A DNA stretch of 60,000 bases from Gnetum montanum (GCA_015680685.1 MNCI01009594.1:440143-500142), one strand, 5' to 3'; positions 11,154 to 22,440 are shown, counted from the stretch's first letter. The notes: generated by a model not told the origin, from the letters alone. A program made the numbers and translations.

Positions 11154-12934
11154 CATTCTTGACAACTTCATCGTCTCAATGATGAGTCATGTCCCTCTTG
11201 CTGCATTGGTGGAGCCTCCATGGCATTATCAAATGTGTAGTAGGACTACCCCACATGGCCTTTAGTTGTTATTGAGAATGAATTTCCAATAGCCTTTGGG
11301 GGGTCCTGTGATCATGTGGTGTGAAACAAGTGGTGGATCCACAGCTTGGAGATCTAGGTGCAATCTTGCACCATTCATTGCCCATTCTTGTGGACCACCA
11401 AGAGTTTTGCAAACCTTCATAGGCACACAACAAAGAAATAAAATTGCATGATTTTAGCCTATAGGTTGTTAACAAGGTAGTTTACCCAATTATACTGTGT
11501 CCCATCCTCTATCATGTCTCTCATGATTCAAGCTTGCTCCACCCCAAGGACCTTTCCTTGGGAAAGTAGCTTAGGAAATGCATGAGCTCAAAAGATGGGA
11601 TAGAGGTGTTGGGCTACAGGTAAATCCACCATCTTCATGAATATACCCTTACAAAACTCTTTAGTGCCTAGCCATTCTTCAATGTCCCCTCTATAGTCTA
11701 GGTCTTTATCAGTCTTCTCTACTACTAGTAGACCTTCAAAGGGGATGCTGAAGAGATCCGAAAAGAGTTCATTTATGATCTCAAAGATCACTTAGACATT
11801 ATGAACTCGCATGCAGAAGTGATTGGCACTCTTGGTGAAGGATTCAACTAGGGCATTCATCTTAGACATTGGGATGTTTGGGTTCATAGCCAAGAAAAGG
11901 TCCATGAGCCCAGCCTACTAAAGATTCTAGGCTATCCCTGCTAAGGCCTTGTAGCACAACTAGTGTTGTGATCTCTCAACTTCACTGTACTTAAAGAGGA
12001 GAGTGGCCTTAGTGAACCCTAAAGAAACCACCATAACCTCTCTTGACTTAGCTATAGGTGTAATGAGGAAAGGAAAAAATCAGCCACATGTTGAAAAATC
12101 AAACTAAAAGCACATCAAAGTAAATGACACATAACTTACATGGCACAAAAAGTATGTAGGACAATGGTAGTGGGACTAAAACCTCCTCTACACTTAGTAT
12201 CCAAGTTGTCCACTCAACATCTAACCAGCAAAGATTCTAGCATCTCTTATAAGATTTGGAATACCTACTTGGGTATTTTACCAAATCTACCCCAACTTGT
12301 CCAATCACTCCAACACACATATTCAAAGTGGATGAGAATTCTTATAGGGTAGTTTTGGTCAAGTTTAGTATCGCCTCATCATCATGGAGGCCATATGCAT
12401 CAATGAAAAACCTAGAAATAGGAAAAAGTAGTTAGCATCCTAAGTTATGAAATAATAGGCAGTGCAAGAAATCATAACAATGCTCAACCTCTAGCCCAAC
12501 AAACCATCCTAGATGGGTTCTACAAAATGGTGTGCACATGTTAAGCAAGAAATATGATGTTATACTTGTTGTAGCATTGGAACTCAGGCATTTCCTAGAT
12601 CCTAGATAAGAGTCTAAGGCCTTTCTAGCATTGGCTTCAGCTCCTTGCCCCTTCATCTTCAGCAAGCTCATCAAACATAAACTTTAGAATGCCTTGGTTC
12701 ACCCTAGGCAACAATGTCTCAACTATGATGCCTGTTGCTTTGGCTAACAAGTGTGACCACATTATCACACTAAAGTGGCAGGATAAGAATTCTAGAAATT
12801 CCTATGCACCTGACTAGAACCAAATTGCCTAGTATCCCACACATGCATGTGGTGTAGGAACGTTCAGTATAGGATTTCTCAAACATAAAATCCCCACCAG
12901 TTTGACCATGATGAGAATAGGTTTTAGTAAGACC
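11154..12934 (-). pseudogene. Antisense gene of element A (truncated homologue of the gene in element B)
   Basis: Runs opposite to A's pol. In order: PILIM...GIL, then EFLEF...HFSVIMWS and LLPR..QGILKF (12930-12640), resembling an FCP1/NIF-type HAD phosphatase without its DxD aspartates; RFFIDAYGLH, EFSS, SRYSKSY and WLDVEW (12420-12150); a likely intron with donor GTAAGTT at 12139 and acceptor TATAG at 12052; FKYSEVE.SQ, AGLMDLF and EIINELFSDLFSIP (12040-11740); DIEEWLG, LYPIF.AHAFPKLLSQGKVLG, QYNWVNYL and LLVVHKNGQ (11690-11350). Each block aligns in order with element B's plus-strand gene at 24078-25860. An intron acceptor (TTGTAG) precedes 12934, matching GCGCAG before 24078 in B. The 3' end is lost at the LTR junction (11154). 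Many stops. Function unknown. Confidence 0.72.
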
Positions 12935-13379
12935 CTACAATGCCACAATAGTAGTAAGATAAAAATGTTAACATTGAAAAATAATAATAATATTTAAAAA
13001 ATTCATATAATAGAAATAAAAAATTAGTTACATTTAGAATAATTAACCTTCTACCGAGCCCTATGGGAAAGGGACGTTGGCATCCCCATCTAACATGCTT
13101 AGTTCCCAACAAGGCATAATACTAACACTTCCATTTTTTCCAAGAATTAAAAGTTTAAAGAAAATATCAAAAAAATTTATAACTATCAGTTATGCTGCCC
13201 ATAGAGCATGACATCTTCAAAATTTTTCAAATTTTTCTAAGTGCTTGCTATGCTACCCTTAAACTGTAACAACTGCAAAGCTTCAAAAATTTTCTAAGTG
13301 TTGAGCGTAGCAGTTTTAAAATTTTTTCTAACTTCTTGTCATGCTCTCAAAAACATCCTAGCGTGATGGACATGCCCTT

Positions 13380-13766
13380 GGCTACCTTGGGTGATTCCTA
13401 TCCTATGCTATGGCATAGGACACCCAAAAATCCTTGTTCTATACTGCAGCATGGGATGCCCAAGAAACACTTATTCCATACTATTGCATGGGAAGCTAAC
13501 AAACAATTGTTCCATGCTATGGGGTAGGACATGCAAAAACCCTTGTTTTTTGCTATTGCATGAAATGATCAAACCCTTGTTTCACACTACACCTATGGTA
13601 CATGCTACCAAAATTCTTGTTCCACGCTATACTCGTGAGACACCATAGCAACCCCTATTTTTCACTATGCCATGAGACATTGCAAAAACCCTATTTCATA
13701 CTATGGCGTTGAATACCTAGAAACCCCTCTTCAACACTATAGCACAGTATGCCAAAAACCCTTGAT
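13380..13766. repeat. Tandem array of about 36-bp units
   Basis: About ten units of the form CCCTTGTTCCATGCTATGGC followed by ATGRGACRYCCAAAAA, diverged by single changes and small indels. They lie between the antisense gene and RT of element A. Open frames over it (13336-13648) are by-products of the repeat. Sequence from 12935 to 13379 holds A-rich and TTTTTCTAAGTG-type stretches but no gene I can support. Confidence 0.7.
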
Positions 13767-14690
13767 AAAAAAAAGGAAAAAAGGCAAAACAAAAAATGCA
13801 TTGCATGCACTTCCTTCCCTAGCTGTGGCTCAAAGTGGCCATGGCAACAACAATAATCCCTACCCATGGTAGGTCATCCTCAAAACCCAAACACCCCGAA
13901 TGCATAGGATATTAGAAAAAGAATAGAATAATAAGGGTAGAGCATGATGGCTTACCTAGCTAACGACGTCTCCTAGCGGTTCTCAATGCGCACCCTAGGA
14001 AGGTGCCTCAAGGTACGCTTACCTTCATCAACATTGGTGAGCTTAGAATGTTTACATTTGCTTCAGCATGTCATCTTCGGTTACTACACTCTAGCTTCCT
14101 CTTTGTTATGTTCTAGCTTCACTTTGTTGCTGCTATGCTCTATGTTAACCATGTTATGCTTGGATGACTATTGAATCTGATGTTGAAAAAATAAGTTTAC
14201 CATAGTAAAACCTCTATTTATGCCCTTCAAGGATAAAGGACACGTCACCCTCCCAAGACATTCTGTGTCCCCATGCATAATGCTGGACAAGCATAGCACC
14301 TAGAGTTAGAAAAATTTTGTAACTTTTCCAACCTCCTATACTTAGAAAAATTTTTACATTTTTTTATTACCTAATAAACATTTAGCTTGATCCCATGTTT
14401 CAAACCTCTTAAGCTTTGCTTGAACCTATGTCTCGTGCATAGTCTATGATCTGCTATGAACTTAAACTAGAAATTTTATGGCCAATAGAGGTTGTGAAAA
14501 ATCACTTTACATACTACAAAACTAGTTAAGTTTTCATAGCATTTTCTTCCTTATTCTATGCATTTTTCTTTTTATTAAGATAGGTGTCGCTTGACATTTT
14601 TCTGGTTGTTTTGCAAGATCTCTTAAACAAGATTGCAAAAATGAATGCATATGAGAGTCTTCATTCATCCTTAGTCTTGACTGGACCTTA
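13767..14690 (+). other. Noncoding stretch upstream of RT, element A
   Basis: A-rich start (13770-13800), then GCTATGCT and GTTATGCT motifs. The segment 14578-14640 (GATAGGTGTCGCTTGACATT, then TTGCAAGATCT) is shared with C (about 7010) and D (about 44445). Tat elements of the Ogre group are known to splice out an intron between protease and RT; this conserved T-rich stretch ending in AG would suit its acceptor, but that is inference. No ORF. Confidence 0.45.
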
Positions 14691-16007
14691 TGGTGGATCC
14701 ATGAGATGCATAAACACAAAACTTCTAGACTTTGAACCACTTACATAGGACACAAATATAGTGTCCCTAGAGATACCACTAAACTAGCCAAAACATCTTG
14801 TTAGAGCTCTAGACTTAGAAGTAGGGGACATAACTGAGGATCCCCTCATAGGAGTCCCGATAATAACATGTAAAGGTGGGGTGAAAACATTAAAACTTAG
14901 TTCCTTGTTAGAGCTCTAGACTTAGAAGTAGGGGACATAACTGAGGATCCCCTCATAGGAGTCCCGATAATAACATGTAAAGGTGGGGTGAAAACATTAA
15001 AACTTAGTTCCTTGTTAGAGCCTCAAATCCAACAAGGCATCTCCAAAGTCCTTAGCGATCACATCAAGGCATTCACATGGTCCTACGAGGACATGCCAGG
15101 CTTAGACCCTTGTATAATACAACACAACATGATTATCAATCCTCACATAAAGCCAGTTAATCAAATAACTCATAAAGTTAAGCCTAAGGTTGCATTGCAA
15201 TGAGATCACTAAGCTTTACAAAGCTAGTTTCAACTGGGTAGTTGACTACATTGACTGGGTCTCAAACATTGTAGTTGTCACCAAGAAAAATGGAAGTATA
15301 CACATTTGCATAGACTTCTAAGACTTAAATAAGGAAACCATTAAAGATGATTTTCCATTGCCTAGTATTGAACAACTCATCAATACTATAGTTGGTCATA
15401 AGTTTTAGTCCTTTATGGATGGGTTTTCAGGGTCCAACCAAATCTGAATCAACCCAAAGCACCAACTTAGCACCACTTTCACGACCCCTTGGGGTATATT
15501 TTGTTATGCAATGATTCCCTTTGAACTAAAGAACATAGGAGCAACATATCAACAAATGATGATGTACATCTTTAGTGACTATCTATTAGACTTGCTCAAT
15601 AACTATGTTGATGACATAGTAGTTAAGTCCAAAATAACTCATGACCACATAAATGACTTGGACCATGTCCTCAAACATTACCTTAGACATGACCTTAGTC
15701 CTAATCGCAAAAAGTATATTTGGCATCAAAATTAGTTGCATGTTAGGCTTTGTTGTGTCAGAAGTAAGAATATACATAGACCTTAACAAGGTTAAGCCTA
15801 TCGCCAACTTAGCACCACCACCAAACCTTAAGGAGTTATGTGGGTTACAAGGTAGATTACAATTCATACATAGGTTTATCACAAGGTTGATTAACAAGTT
15901 GTAGCCAATGCAACATTTTCTCAAAAAAGCGATCCACTTTGAGTGGATAGGTGAATGCCAAGAGGCATTCAACAACCTAGAAAACGAGCTGGCTCAACTA
16001 CCGATAG
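14690..16007 (+). pseudogene. pol: Reverse transcriptase of element A, 5' part
   Basis: Linker HIKAFTWSYEDMPGLDP (about 15060-15110) is followed by VVVTKKNGSIHICIDF-like sequence, DDFPLPSIEQLI, MDGFSGSNQI, TTPWGIFCYAMIPFELKN.GATYQQ and the catalytic box NNYVDDIVVKSK (about 15598-15630), then VSEVRIYID, LKELCGLQGRLQFIHRFI and FEWIGECQEAF. These are the RT fingers, palm and thumb in order, with YVDD intact but about six stops and several frameshifts. GLKN-GATYQ at this place is typical of the Tat branch. The gene is cut at 16007 by element B and resumes as RNase H at 34036. Confidence 0.85.
14797..15010 (+). repeat. Perfect 107-bp tandem duplication in the RT gene of element A
   Basis: Bases 14797-14903 and 14904-15010 read identically, both starting CTTGTTAGAGCTCTAGACTT. 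The segment encodes the RT N-terminal linker (LDLEVGDITEDPLIG). As 107 is not a multiple of three it shifts the frame. Identity of the copies contrasts with the decay around them. Confidence 0.92.
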
Positions 16008-17648
16008 TGTAGCGACCGAAAACATCGGCGGCTAGAACAAAACACCGAGGGGTCATCGATCGCTGGTAGTCTTGACCTTGTTTCCACGGGAGGGCTGTGT
16101 TGGATGGGGATAGAAATGGGGCATCATGAATGGTCTGGGTAATCAGACAGGGACTTAGTCAATGTCTATATAACATTTTGCAATGTGTGATTTGAAAACG
16201 AAATTGATAGCGCGAAGTAATGCTTGAATGTAAAAGAAAAAGGTAGAAAACAACGTAAAAAAGCAAATGATAAGAAAGAGACAAAGTAAAATGCAATTAG
16301 AAAAGTGCACCACTTCGAAGCTATGAACTCACTCTGTCAAAATGAAAACAATCGTTTGCATAGCACTGGGAAGTGCAAAGATCTTGAGAGTAACCAAGAC
16401 GTGTAGAGCAAGATGGTTGTGTGCTTAAACATGGGTTCCACTAATAATGCAATGTTCCACTAAGATGGTAGAAGAGAACATAACAAAATTCCAACTGAGA
16501 ATTCTAACTATTTACAATGTTAAACATAAATCTTACAATGCTTGAGGTTACAATGCCAACTTTTTTCTTGTCAGCCAACTAGACTGTTAGCCGAGTAGAT
16601 TGCCAAGCAAAATAGACTGGAGACTGAGTTAGTGTAAACCAGTGAGAGAGAGATAGTGCCAGAAAGGCAGGAAGATCAAAAGCTGAAAGAGAGAGTTTAA
16701 GCATCACTCATTGGAGTATTGATAGGAACAAGGGTGCACAAGAGATGTGATTTGAATGCCATGTGCCCTAGGCTTATACTAACCTATCTATGCTGCATGT
16801 GCCTTCATAACCGTTAGGTGAACCTGCCATGCCATAATTATGAGTCTACCATGCTATAATTACGCTGTCAGAGAAACAGTGAAATTAGGTGAACTGCATT
16901 GATATCACGCAACTACTTGCCATGCCCTACTATGCCTTGTAGCATAGCATGTTTGACATGGCATAGCATGTTTGACGTGGCATAGCATCTTGTTGTGTTG
17001 TGCTATGCTACACAGCGTAGCGTAGTTGCTGGCTCGAAGCAAGAAACATTACGTTGTGTCTTGCTACATGTGTTGGGAGCCTTTGGAGTGTGCTAACAGT
17101 TTGTCACATTTTTGCTATGCTATGCTACACTACGTATCGTATCATAGTGTAGCAATTTTCCTTAGTCGCAAAAAAAACGTTGCCAATTTGCAAACTTTGT
17201 GTTTTGCACTGCGAAGCTTGCAAACTTACTGATCCTTCCCTTGGAGTTTCCTTTTGTCACTTTCATAGAATTTCAACATCTCGCTGCACCTTGTAGTTTA
17301 GCATAGCATGGCAGAAAACATGACTTCATTTCACCAAGTTCACCGCTTTCTAACAGAAGTAGACATGTCGAAGGACTTGAAGTCAGGTGAGGGGATTAGT
17401 CATCTAGCTTTTGCTACGTTGTGCTATGCTACGTAACATAGTATAGCATTCTACTCTTGCAAACGTCTTCTAAATTTTGCTACGCTACATGGTGTAGCGT
17501 AGTGTAGCAAGACTCCTTGACTTAGAAAACTTGTTGAAGCAGATAGTTTAAAAATGAAAGCATCCATCTCCTGAAGAACTACCATAACACTGTGCGAATT
17601 GCAAAGGCCTAGTGAAGTAATAATGTCTTTAAATTTTGGGATGTTTCA
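16008..17648 (-). repeat. 3' LTR of element B
   Basis: 1641 bp; on the minus strand it starts TGAAACATCCCAAAATTT and ends GGTCGCTACA. It pairs with 32430-34030. U3 (about 16900-17648) carries a chain of GCTATGCTAC-type palindromes. The TATA box position (about 16716-16725) is mutated to CCTATCAATAC on the minus strand. A purine tract adjoins at 17649. Confidence 0.92.
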
Positions 17649-17664
17649 TTAGCCCCTCTTTGTC
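17649..17664 (-). other. Polypurine tract of element B
   Basis: Minus strand reads ACAAAGAGGGGCTAA directly before TGAAACATCC of the 3' LTR. It has the same core (AAAGAGGGGC) as the PPTs of elements A and C. Confidence 0.85.
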
Positions 17665-18739
17665 AACATCTGGAGAATGGGCTCAAGAGACGTTGAAAAA
17701 GAAAATGAAACACCTTGGAAGACACAACACTAAGGTTTCAGCTCGGTGAGTGTCGAAACATCACTTGGCTGCGCTTGAGAGTGTTGCATTGGTTTTGCAG
17801 AGGTTAAGGTAGAAAGAAAAGATGATGTTTAGCAGAGTCCCTCTTCAGAATGCTCATGAGGGACTCGTTCACATTTTCATCTTTGACTGGCCATATTCTT
17901 CAACCTCTTGTAGGATAGGTGTTTCCTTCGCAGGATGAGTTGTGTTACATTTGCAGAGGATTTTAACCTGCCTATAGATGATTCCCATGTAGCAAGTTGT
18001 GTTACGCACGTCATGGAATTTGCACTCTAAAGTAGCTGAGCTAGTCAAGGCCCTCAGTTCATGATGTCGTAGCACTTGCTACTGTGGGTTGGGTGTACTC
18101 TCGGCCACACCATGTAAGCATAAAGAAGAGCGAGATGTGAAGTGAGGTCAGGAGTCTTGCTTGCTATAGACATTGTTGAAGCTCTTGGACACCTATCCTA
18201 GTGCATGGTGTCCAAAGTAGGAAGGCCAATAGTGGATTTGACAACATCAATGTGGAGGAGTTGGTCTCGAAGGTGCTGGGAGTTGCTATGAGTGCAGATG
18301 CTCTAGAATCCCTACCAAAGGCATGCATTCTCAGTTCAACTATGGGATTAGCTACCACATAGCTGAACGTCACGCGAGCCGAGGCGTTGTTAGGGGGTTG
18401 GAGAGTAACAATATTGTGGCTGGGCCATAATACTACTAGAACTCCAGCTGTGGGAACTAGCCAAGGAACTACCATTAGGGCAGTGGGCCGTGGCGATAGT
18501 AGGTCCAGAGGGTCAAAGTAATGCCATATGACTTCTTTGGAGGGTCAGCATGATGCCAAGGGTGGTAGCATCACATCTATTCTAGACCGTGTTACCATTA
18601 CATCGTGAACTACATTCTGGAGCTGCAATGTCCCACCCCTGCATCAGCACCATCCATGCTCATTCAATGTGTATTTGGCATAGATGCATGCTACGGACGT
18701 GACGTGAACCCAGTTTAAGCTCTTGGTAGACCATGTGCT
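17665..18739 (-). other. 3' noncoding region of element B
   Basis: About 1.1 kb between the minisatellite and the PPT. Short open frames on either strand (for example 18164-18475) show no recognised motif, and no homologous ORF is present in A. I see no gene here. Confidence 0.6.
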
Positions 18740-19075
18740 GGTTTAGAGTCCCAGCGGACCACTATGCTACTTTAAGGTTCCAATAGACTGTACATTCTAG
18801 TTTAACATCATAGCAGATGCGTTGTGCCAGTTTATAGTTATAGTGGACTAGCGGTGCCAGTTTTACGTCGTAGCAGATGGTTGACACTAGTTTAACGTTG
18901 TAGTGGATGCTGCTCAATGTTGCTAGTTTAATGTCATTGCAGATGCTACTCGATGTTGCCAGTTTGTCATCATAGCAGACATTGCTTGATGTTTCCAATT
19001 TATCATCGTAGCAGATGTTGCTTGTTGTTGTTGCCATTTTATCATCATAGCGGACGTTGCTCATTGTCTTCATGC
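18740..19075 (-). repeat. Minisatellite downstream of integrase, element B
   Basis: About nine units of 30-39 bp; on the minus strand each contains TGCTAYGATGATAAACTGGC or a close variant. The frame 19073-18762 is open and reads CYDDKLATSS-like repeats, a translation artefact. The same unit follows integrase in element A (36240-36600). Confidence 0.85.
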
Positions 19076-20215
19076 ATTATGTAGTATGGCTTGAGGTACG
19101 AGCGATTCATTAGGTTGGCAAACTCATTTTCATCCATGTCTGCTAGCTTGAAGCCTCCATTCCAAAAGGCTTTAGTGACCATGTAAGGGCCTTCCTATTT
19201 GGCTAAGAATTTACTCACATGCTTACGAGTAGCCTTGAGGATGAGGTCTCCCTTCTGTACTAGATGTCGATGCAGGTCTGCACAGTGCTTTTGTTGTTAC
19301 TTTCTCTGGTATCACTCTATGCAGCTCAGCATCTGTGCACACTCCTCCTCTACTAAGTTGAGGTCGATGATCCAAAATTCATTGTTTTGGGCTTCACTCA
19401 TGACATCCAAGAGGATCATACAGAGTGATGGTACCTGCAACTCAAGAGGCAACACAACTTCAAATCTGTAAACAAGACTGTAAGGAGTCTTACTTGTCAC
19501 AATTCTGCATGTCATTATGTAGGCCCAGAGAACATAGAAAATGTGCTCGTGCCATCATCTCTTGATGTTGCCAAGCATCCACTTCAGCAAGTTAATGATA
19601 AACTTATTTGGAGCCTCTGCCTATCCGTTCACCTATGGGTAATACGGGGAGGAGAATGATTACATAATGCCTAGTTTTCTACAGAAGGTTCAAGTTTTCA
19701 TACTACTAAACTATGCCCAATTGTTGATTACAATAGTCATTGGAAGCCCAAACCTTGTCATTATGTTATTTAGGATGAAATGGTAGATTTGCTGAGACAT
19801 CGTTTCCCTCAGGGGAATAGCTTCCACCCACTTAGTAAAATACTCAGTTGTGGTGATAATGAAGTTATGCCCCATAGAGGACTTAGGCATGATGGGTTCT
19901 ATGAGCTCTAGTCCCCATCGTTGAAAAGGCCACATAATTTGCATTGGGTGCAAGTCTGTAGGTAAGACATGTATGAGATTTGCGTATCTCTAGCATGTGT
20001 CACATGTCTAGACTTTCAATAGGCAGTCATGCTCCATGTCAGGCCAATAGTACCCTAGGCATCTAATTTTGGTAGCCATAGCCCTAGGTGCTATGTGTCC
20101 ACCGCATAGCCCCTCATGCACTTCATTAACTACCTTTTGCAACTGCTCTCCACCCACGCATGCCAACAATATCCCATCATAAGAACGTTGGCATAGGATG
20201 TCATTTCCCATGAGC
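19076..20215 (-). pseudogene. pol: Integrase of element B
   Basis: Zinc-binding part (20215-19990): HEGLCGGHIAPRAM ... GYYWPDMEHDC ... TCDTC, the HHCC pattern intact. Core (about 19960-19640): WPFQRWGLELIEPIMP, TTTEYFTKWVEAIPL, RFGLPMTIVINNWA, AEA. The first Asp (usually WGLDxIGP) reads Glu and the second (usually VTDNG) reads Asn; the final Glu is kept. After the core come KTPYSLVYRFEVVLPLE (19490-19430) and a C-terminal stretch FLAK.EGPYMVTKAFWNGGFKLADM (about 19205-19140). Several stops. It would have joined element cDNA to the host chromosome; this copy looks catalytically dead. Confidence 0.85.
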
Positions 20216-20219
20216 GTAT

Positions 20220-20860
20220 ATTGTCGAGCACACTTTCAAATCATATCCCTCTAAGCAGATTTCAGTCCAGTTAGGGTTTTGCCATGTTGTAGGTAGGCTT
20301 TAATGTTGGCATACCACTCCTAGGTATCTGTGGCACTGACAGAGGCCACGTGTGTCCCACCTAAGTGATAGGCTTAGTACATTCACCAATCAAGGTCAGT
20401 AGACTTGTAAATGAGTGTGGTGGAATTTTTAATGCAAGGGTTGCTAAGGCATCTGCCATGATGTTTTCATTGCATGGCACGTGTTGCACATCTGTAGTTG
20501 CAAATTGCTTAAGCAAGATTTTTTTTAGGTTGCAATAGGGTTACAGGTGCATAGCTTTGTAGGCGTAGACCCTGATAATTTGATTCACAACTAGTTGTGA
20601 ATCACCGCAGATTTCCAAGTGTTGTATGCATAATGTTTGGGCAGCAGAGAGGCCTCTGAGTAGCCTGTCATAGTCTACCACATTGTTGATGCACGAGAAT
20701 GTAAAATGGTAAGCAAACGGGTGCATTTCCCCAGAGGAAAGAAAAATGACAGTAGCTATGCTACCTCCTTGCACGGTTGAAGCGTCGTCGAACTATAGAA
20801 TGGCTTGAAGGTGAGATGGAATGATGTTGATAATGCCAACATGCTCATCTAGGAATTCAG
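20220..20860 (-). pseudogene. pol: Second (archaeal-type) RNase H of element B
   Basis: FDDASTVQGGSIATVIFLSS, FAYHFTFSCINNVVDYDRLL, IQHLEICGDSQLVVNQII and CNENIMADALATLAL appear in order. This is the pattern of the additional RNase H (aRNH) known from Tat elements, placed between the usual RNase H and integrase: FDGAS with the first Asp, Glu replaced by Asp in the NxxDY helix (usually NxAEYxAL), GDSQLV with the third acid, and a final Asp. It is open over 20774-20541 and has stops outside. Element A carries the same domain (34500-34900). Confidence 0.8.
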
Positions 20861-21320
20861 GATCTATGGTTGCGTGGTCATCAACAGGTGAGGTAGTAAG
20901 TTGTGTTGCTATGGCTTGACCCTTAGTTGATGATTGGCTTACATAGTATAAGTCGAACTTGGTAGTTATTTCTTTCCATCAGACTATCCTGTTGCTTTCA
21001 TACAGGTTGTTGGTGATAGCCTGGAGTTTGTTGCTTTTGCAAATGATATTAATCATAGTGCTAAACAGGTAGTGCCTTCACGTTCTTAGTGCAAACACTA
21101 AGGGAAGGTAATTCCTCTCCACTTCATTGTATTTCACCTCATGTGCTATTAGTGCATGACATAGATAGTACACCGGTATCTCAGATGCATCGTTCCATTT
21201 CTAACATAGCAGTGCCACGATAGATGTGTCGGAGCTGGCAAGGTATATGAAGAAAGGCTTGTCCCTTTGTGGCGGATGCACAGTTGGGAGGTGCAAGAGC
21301 TCTTCTTTCAGGTTATCAAA
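20861..21320 (-). pseudogene. pol: RNase H (tether domain) of element B
   Basis: Minus strand: SDTSIVALLC.KWNDASEIPVYY (about 21225-21150), HEVKYNEVERNYLPLVFALR (about 21135-21075), then KITTKFDLYYVSQ-like sequence. This is the gypsy RNase H pattern ...YYxSxxL...E..Y...E...LA.VxA...R.Y. Several of its acidic residues are already lost, as is usual where Tat elements carry a second RNase H. Confidence 0.7.
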
Positions 21321-22440
21321 GGCCTGTTGACACTGGGTTGTCCACAACCCCCTTCTTTAGAAGATGTTGCATGGGGTGTAACTTGTCAATCAACATTGCT
21401 ATAAACCTTTGAATGAACTGTACCTTGCCTTGCAACCCACATAGCTCTTTGAGGTTTGTAGGAGGTGCCAGGTTGATGATGGCCTTGACTTTGTCAGGGT
21501 CCACCTGTATTCTAACCTCTGATACTATGAATCTTAACATGGGTATGGTCTTCACACTGAAGACACACTTCTTAGGATTAAGGCATAATTCGTGCATTCG
21601 GCAACACTTGTGGGCTACTCCTAGATCATGTGGATGGTCAACAGCCTCCTTGGACTTGATTGCTATATCATCCACATAGTCATTTAACGTTTCTAGGATG
21701 TAGTCATTGAAGATGTAGGTCATGACTCGTTGGTAGGTTGCTCCAACATTTTTCAGCCCAAAAGGCATCATGGTGTAATAGAATGTCCCCCATGGGGTCA
21801 TGAAGGTTGTCATTAGCTAATGCTCCAGGTTGACGCAAATTTGGTTGTAGCCTAAGAATCCATCCATGAAGGATAACAGAGCATGACCAGCCATGATGTC
21901 GATGAGTTGATCGATGCTAGGAAGTGGGAAATCATCTTTGATCATCGCTTTGCTAAGATCCCAAAAGTCTATATAGATTCATTTTCTTGGAAATCACAAC
22001 AATGTTGGATGCCCATTCTAAGTAATCAACTACGTGGATGAAACCAGCTCAGTATAGCTTGGTGATTTTATCCCTTATGGCTAGTGTGATGTCTGGTTTA
22101 ACTTTACGAGCCTTCTGCTTGACTGCCTTCATGCGTAGGTCTAGGAATATGTTGTGCTATATCAACCGTGGGTCTAAACTTGGCATGTAGCTATATGACC
22201 ATGCAAAGACTTTGATGTGGTCTTGCAGAATTATGGCTACGTGTTCATGCATCTGTGCACCTAGAAGGGAGCTAAGCTTTAACATTTTTACCTTCCCCTT
22301 GGATGTGGTCATAGGCATCTTGATGAGAGGACCCTCAGTTACATCCTCGGCTTCCAAATCCAGGGTTCGGACTAGATGCTCAGGCTAGTCTGGGGATGCT
22401 TCTAAAGATTCTATGGTGCTAGCCATGGTTGACCCCCAAT
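21316..22440 (-). pseudogene. pol: Reverse transcriptase of element B
   Basis: The N-terminal linker (22357-22157, open) reads EDVTEGPLIKMPM ... DHIKVFAWSYSYMPSLDP. The middle part (22150-21820) has frameshifts but shows the fingers region. The palm (21813-21316, open, 165 codons) reads TPWGTFYYTMMPFGLKNVGATYQRVMTYIF, LNDYVDDIAIKSK, SEVRIQVDPDKVKAI and LKELCGLQGKVQFIQRFI. YVDD is intact. The palm matches element A's closely and is of Tat type. Upstream of 22440 the RT coding sequence gives way to the repeat at 22795-23090 and then the antisense gene. Confidence 0.88.

Noticed and set aside
18762-19073. 103-codon frame with CYDDKLATSS-like repeats as a repeat protein
   Set aside because: It is the translation of a minisatellite; A's equivalent array is not open.
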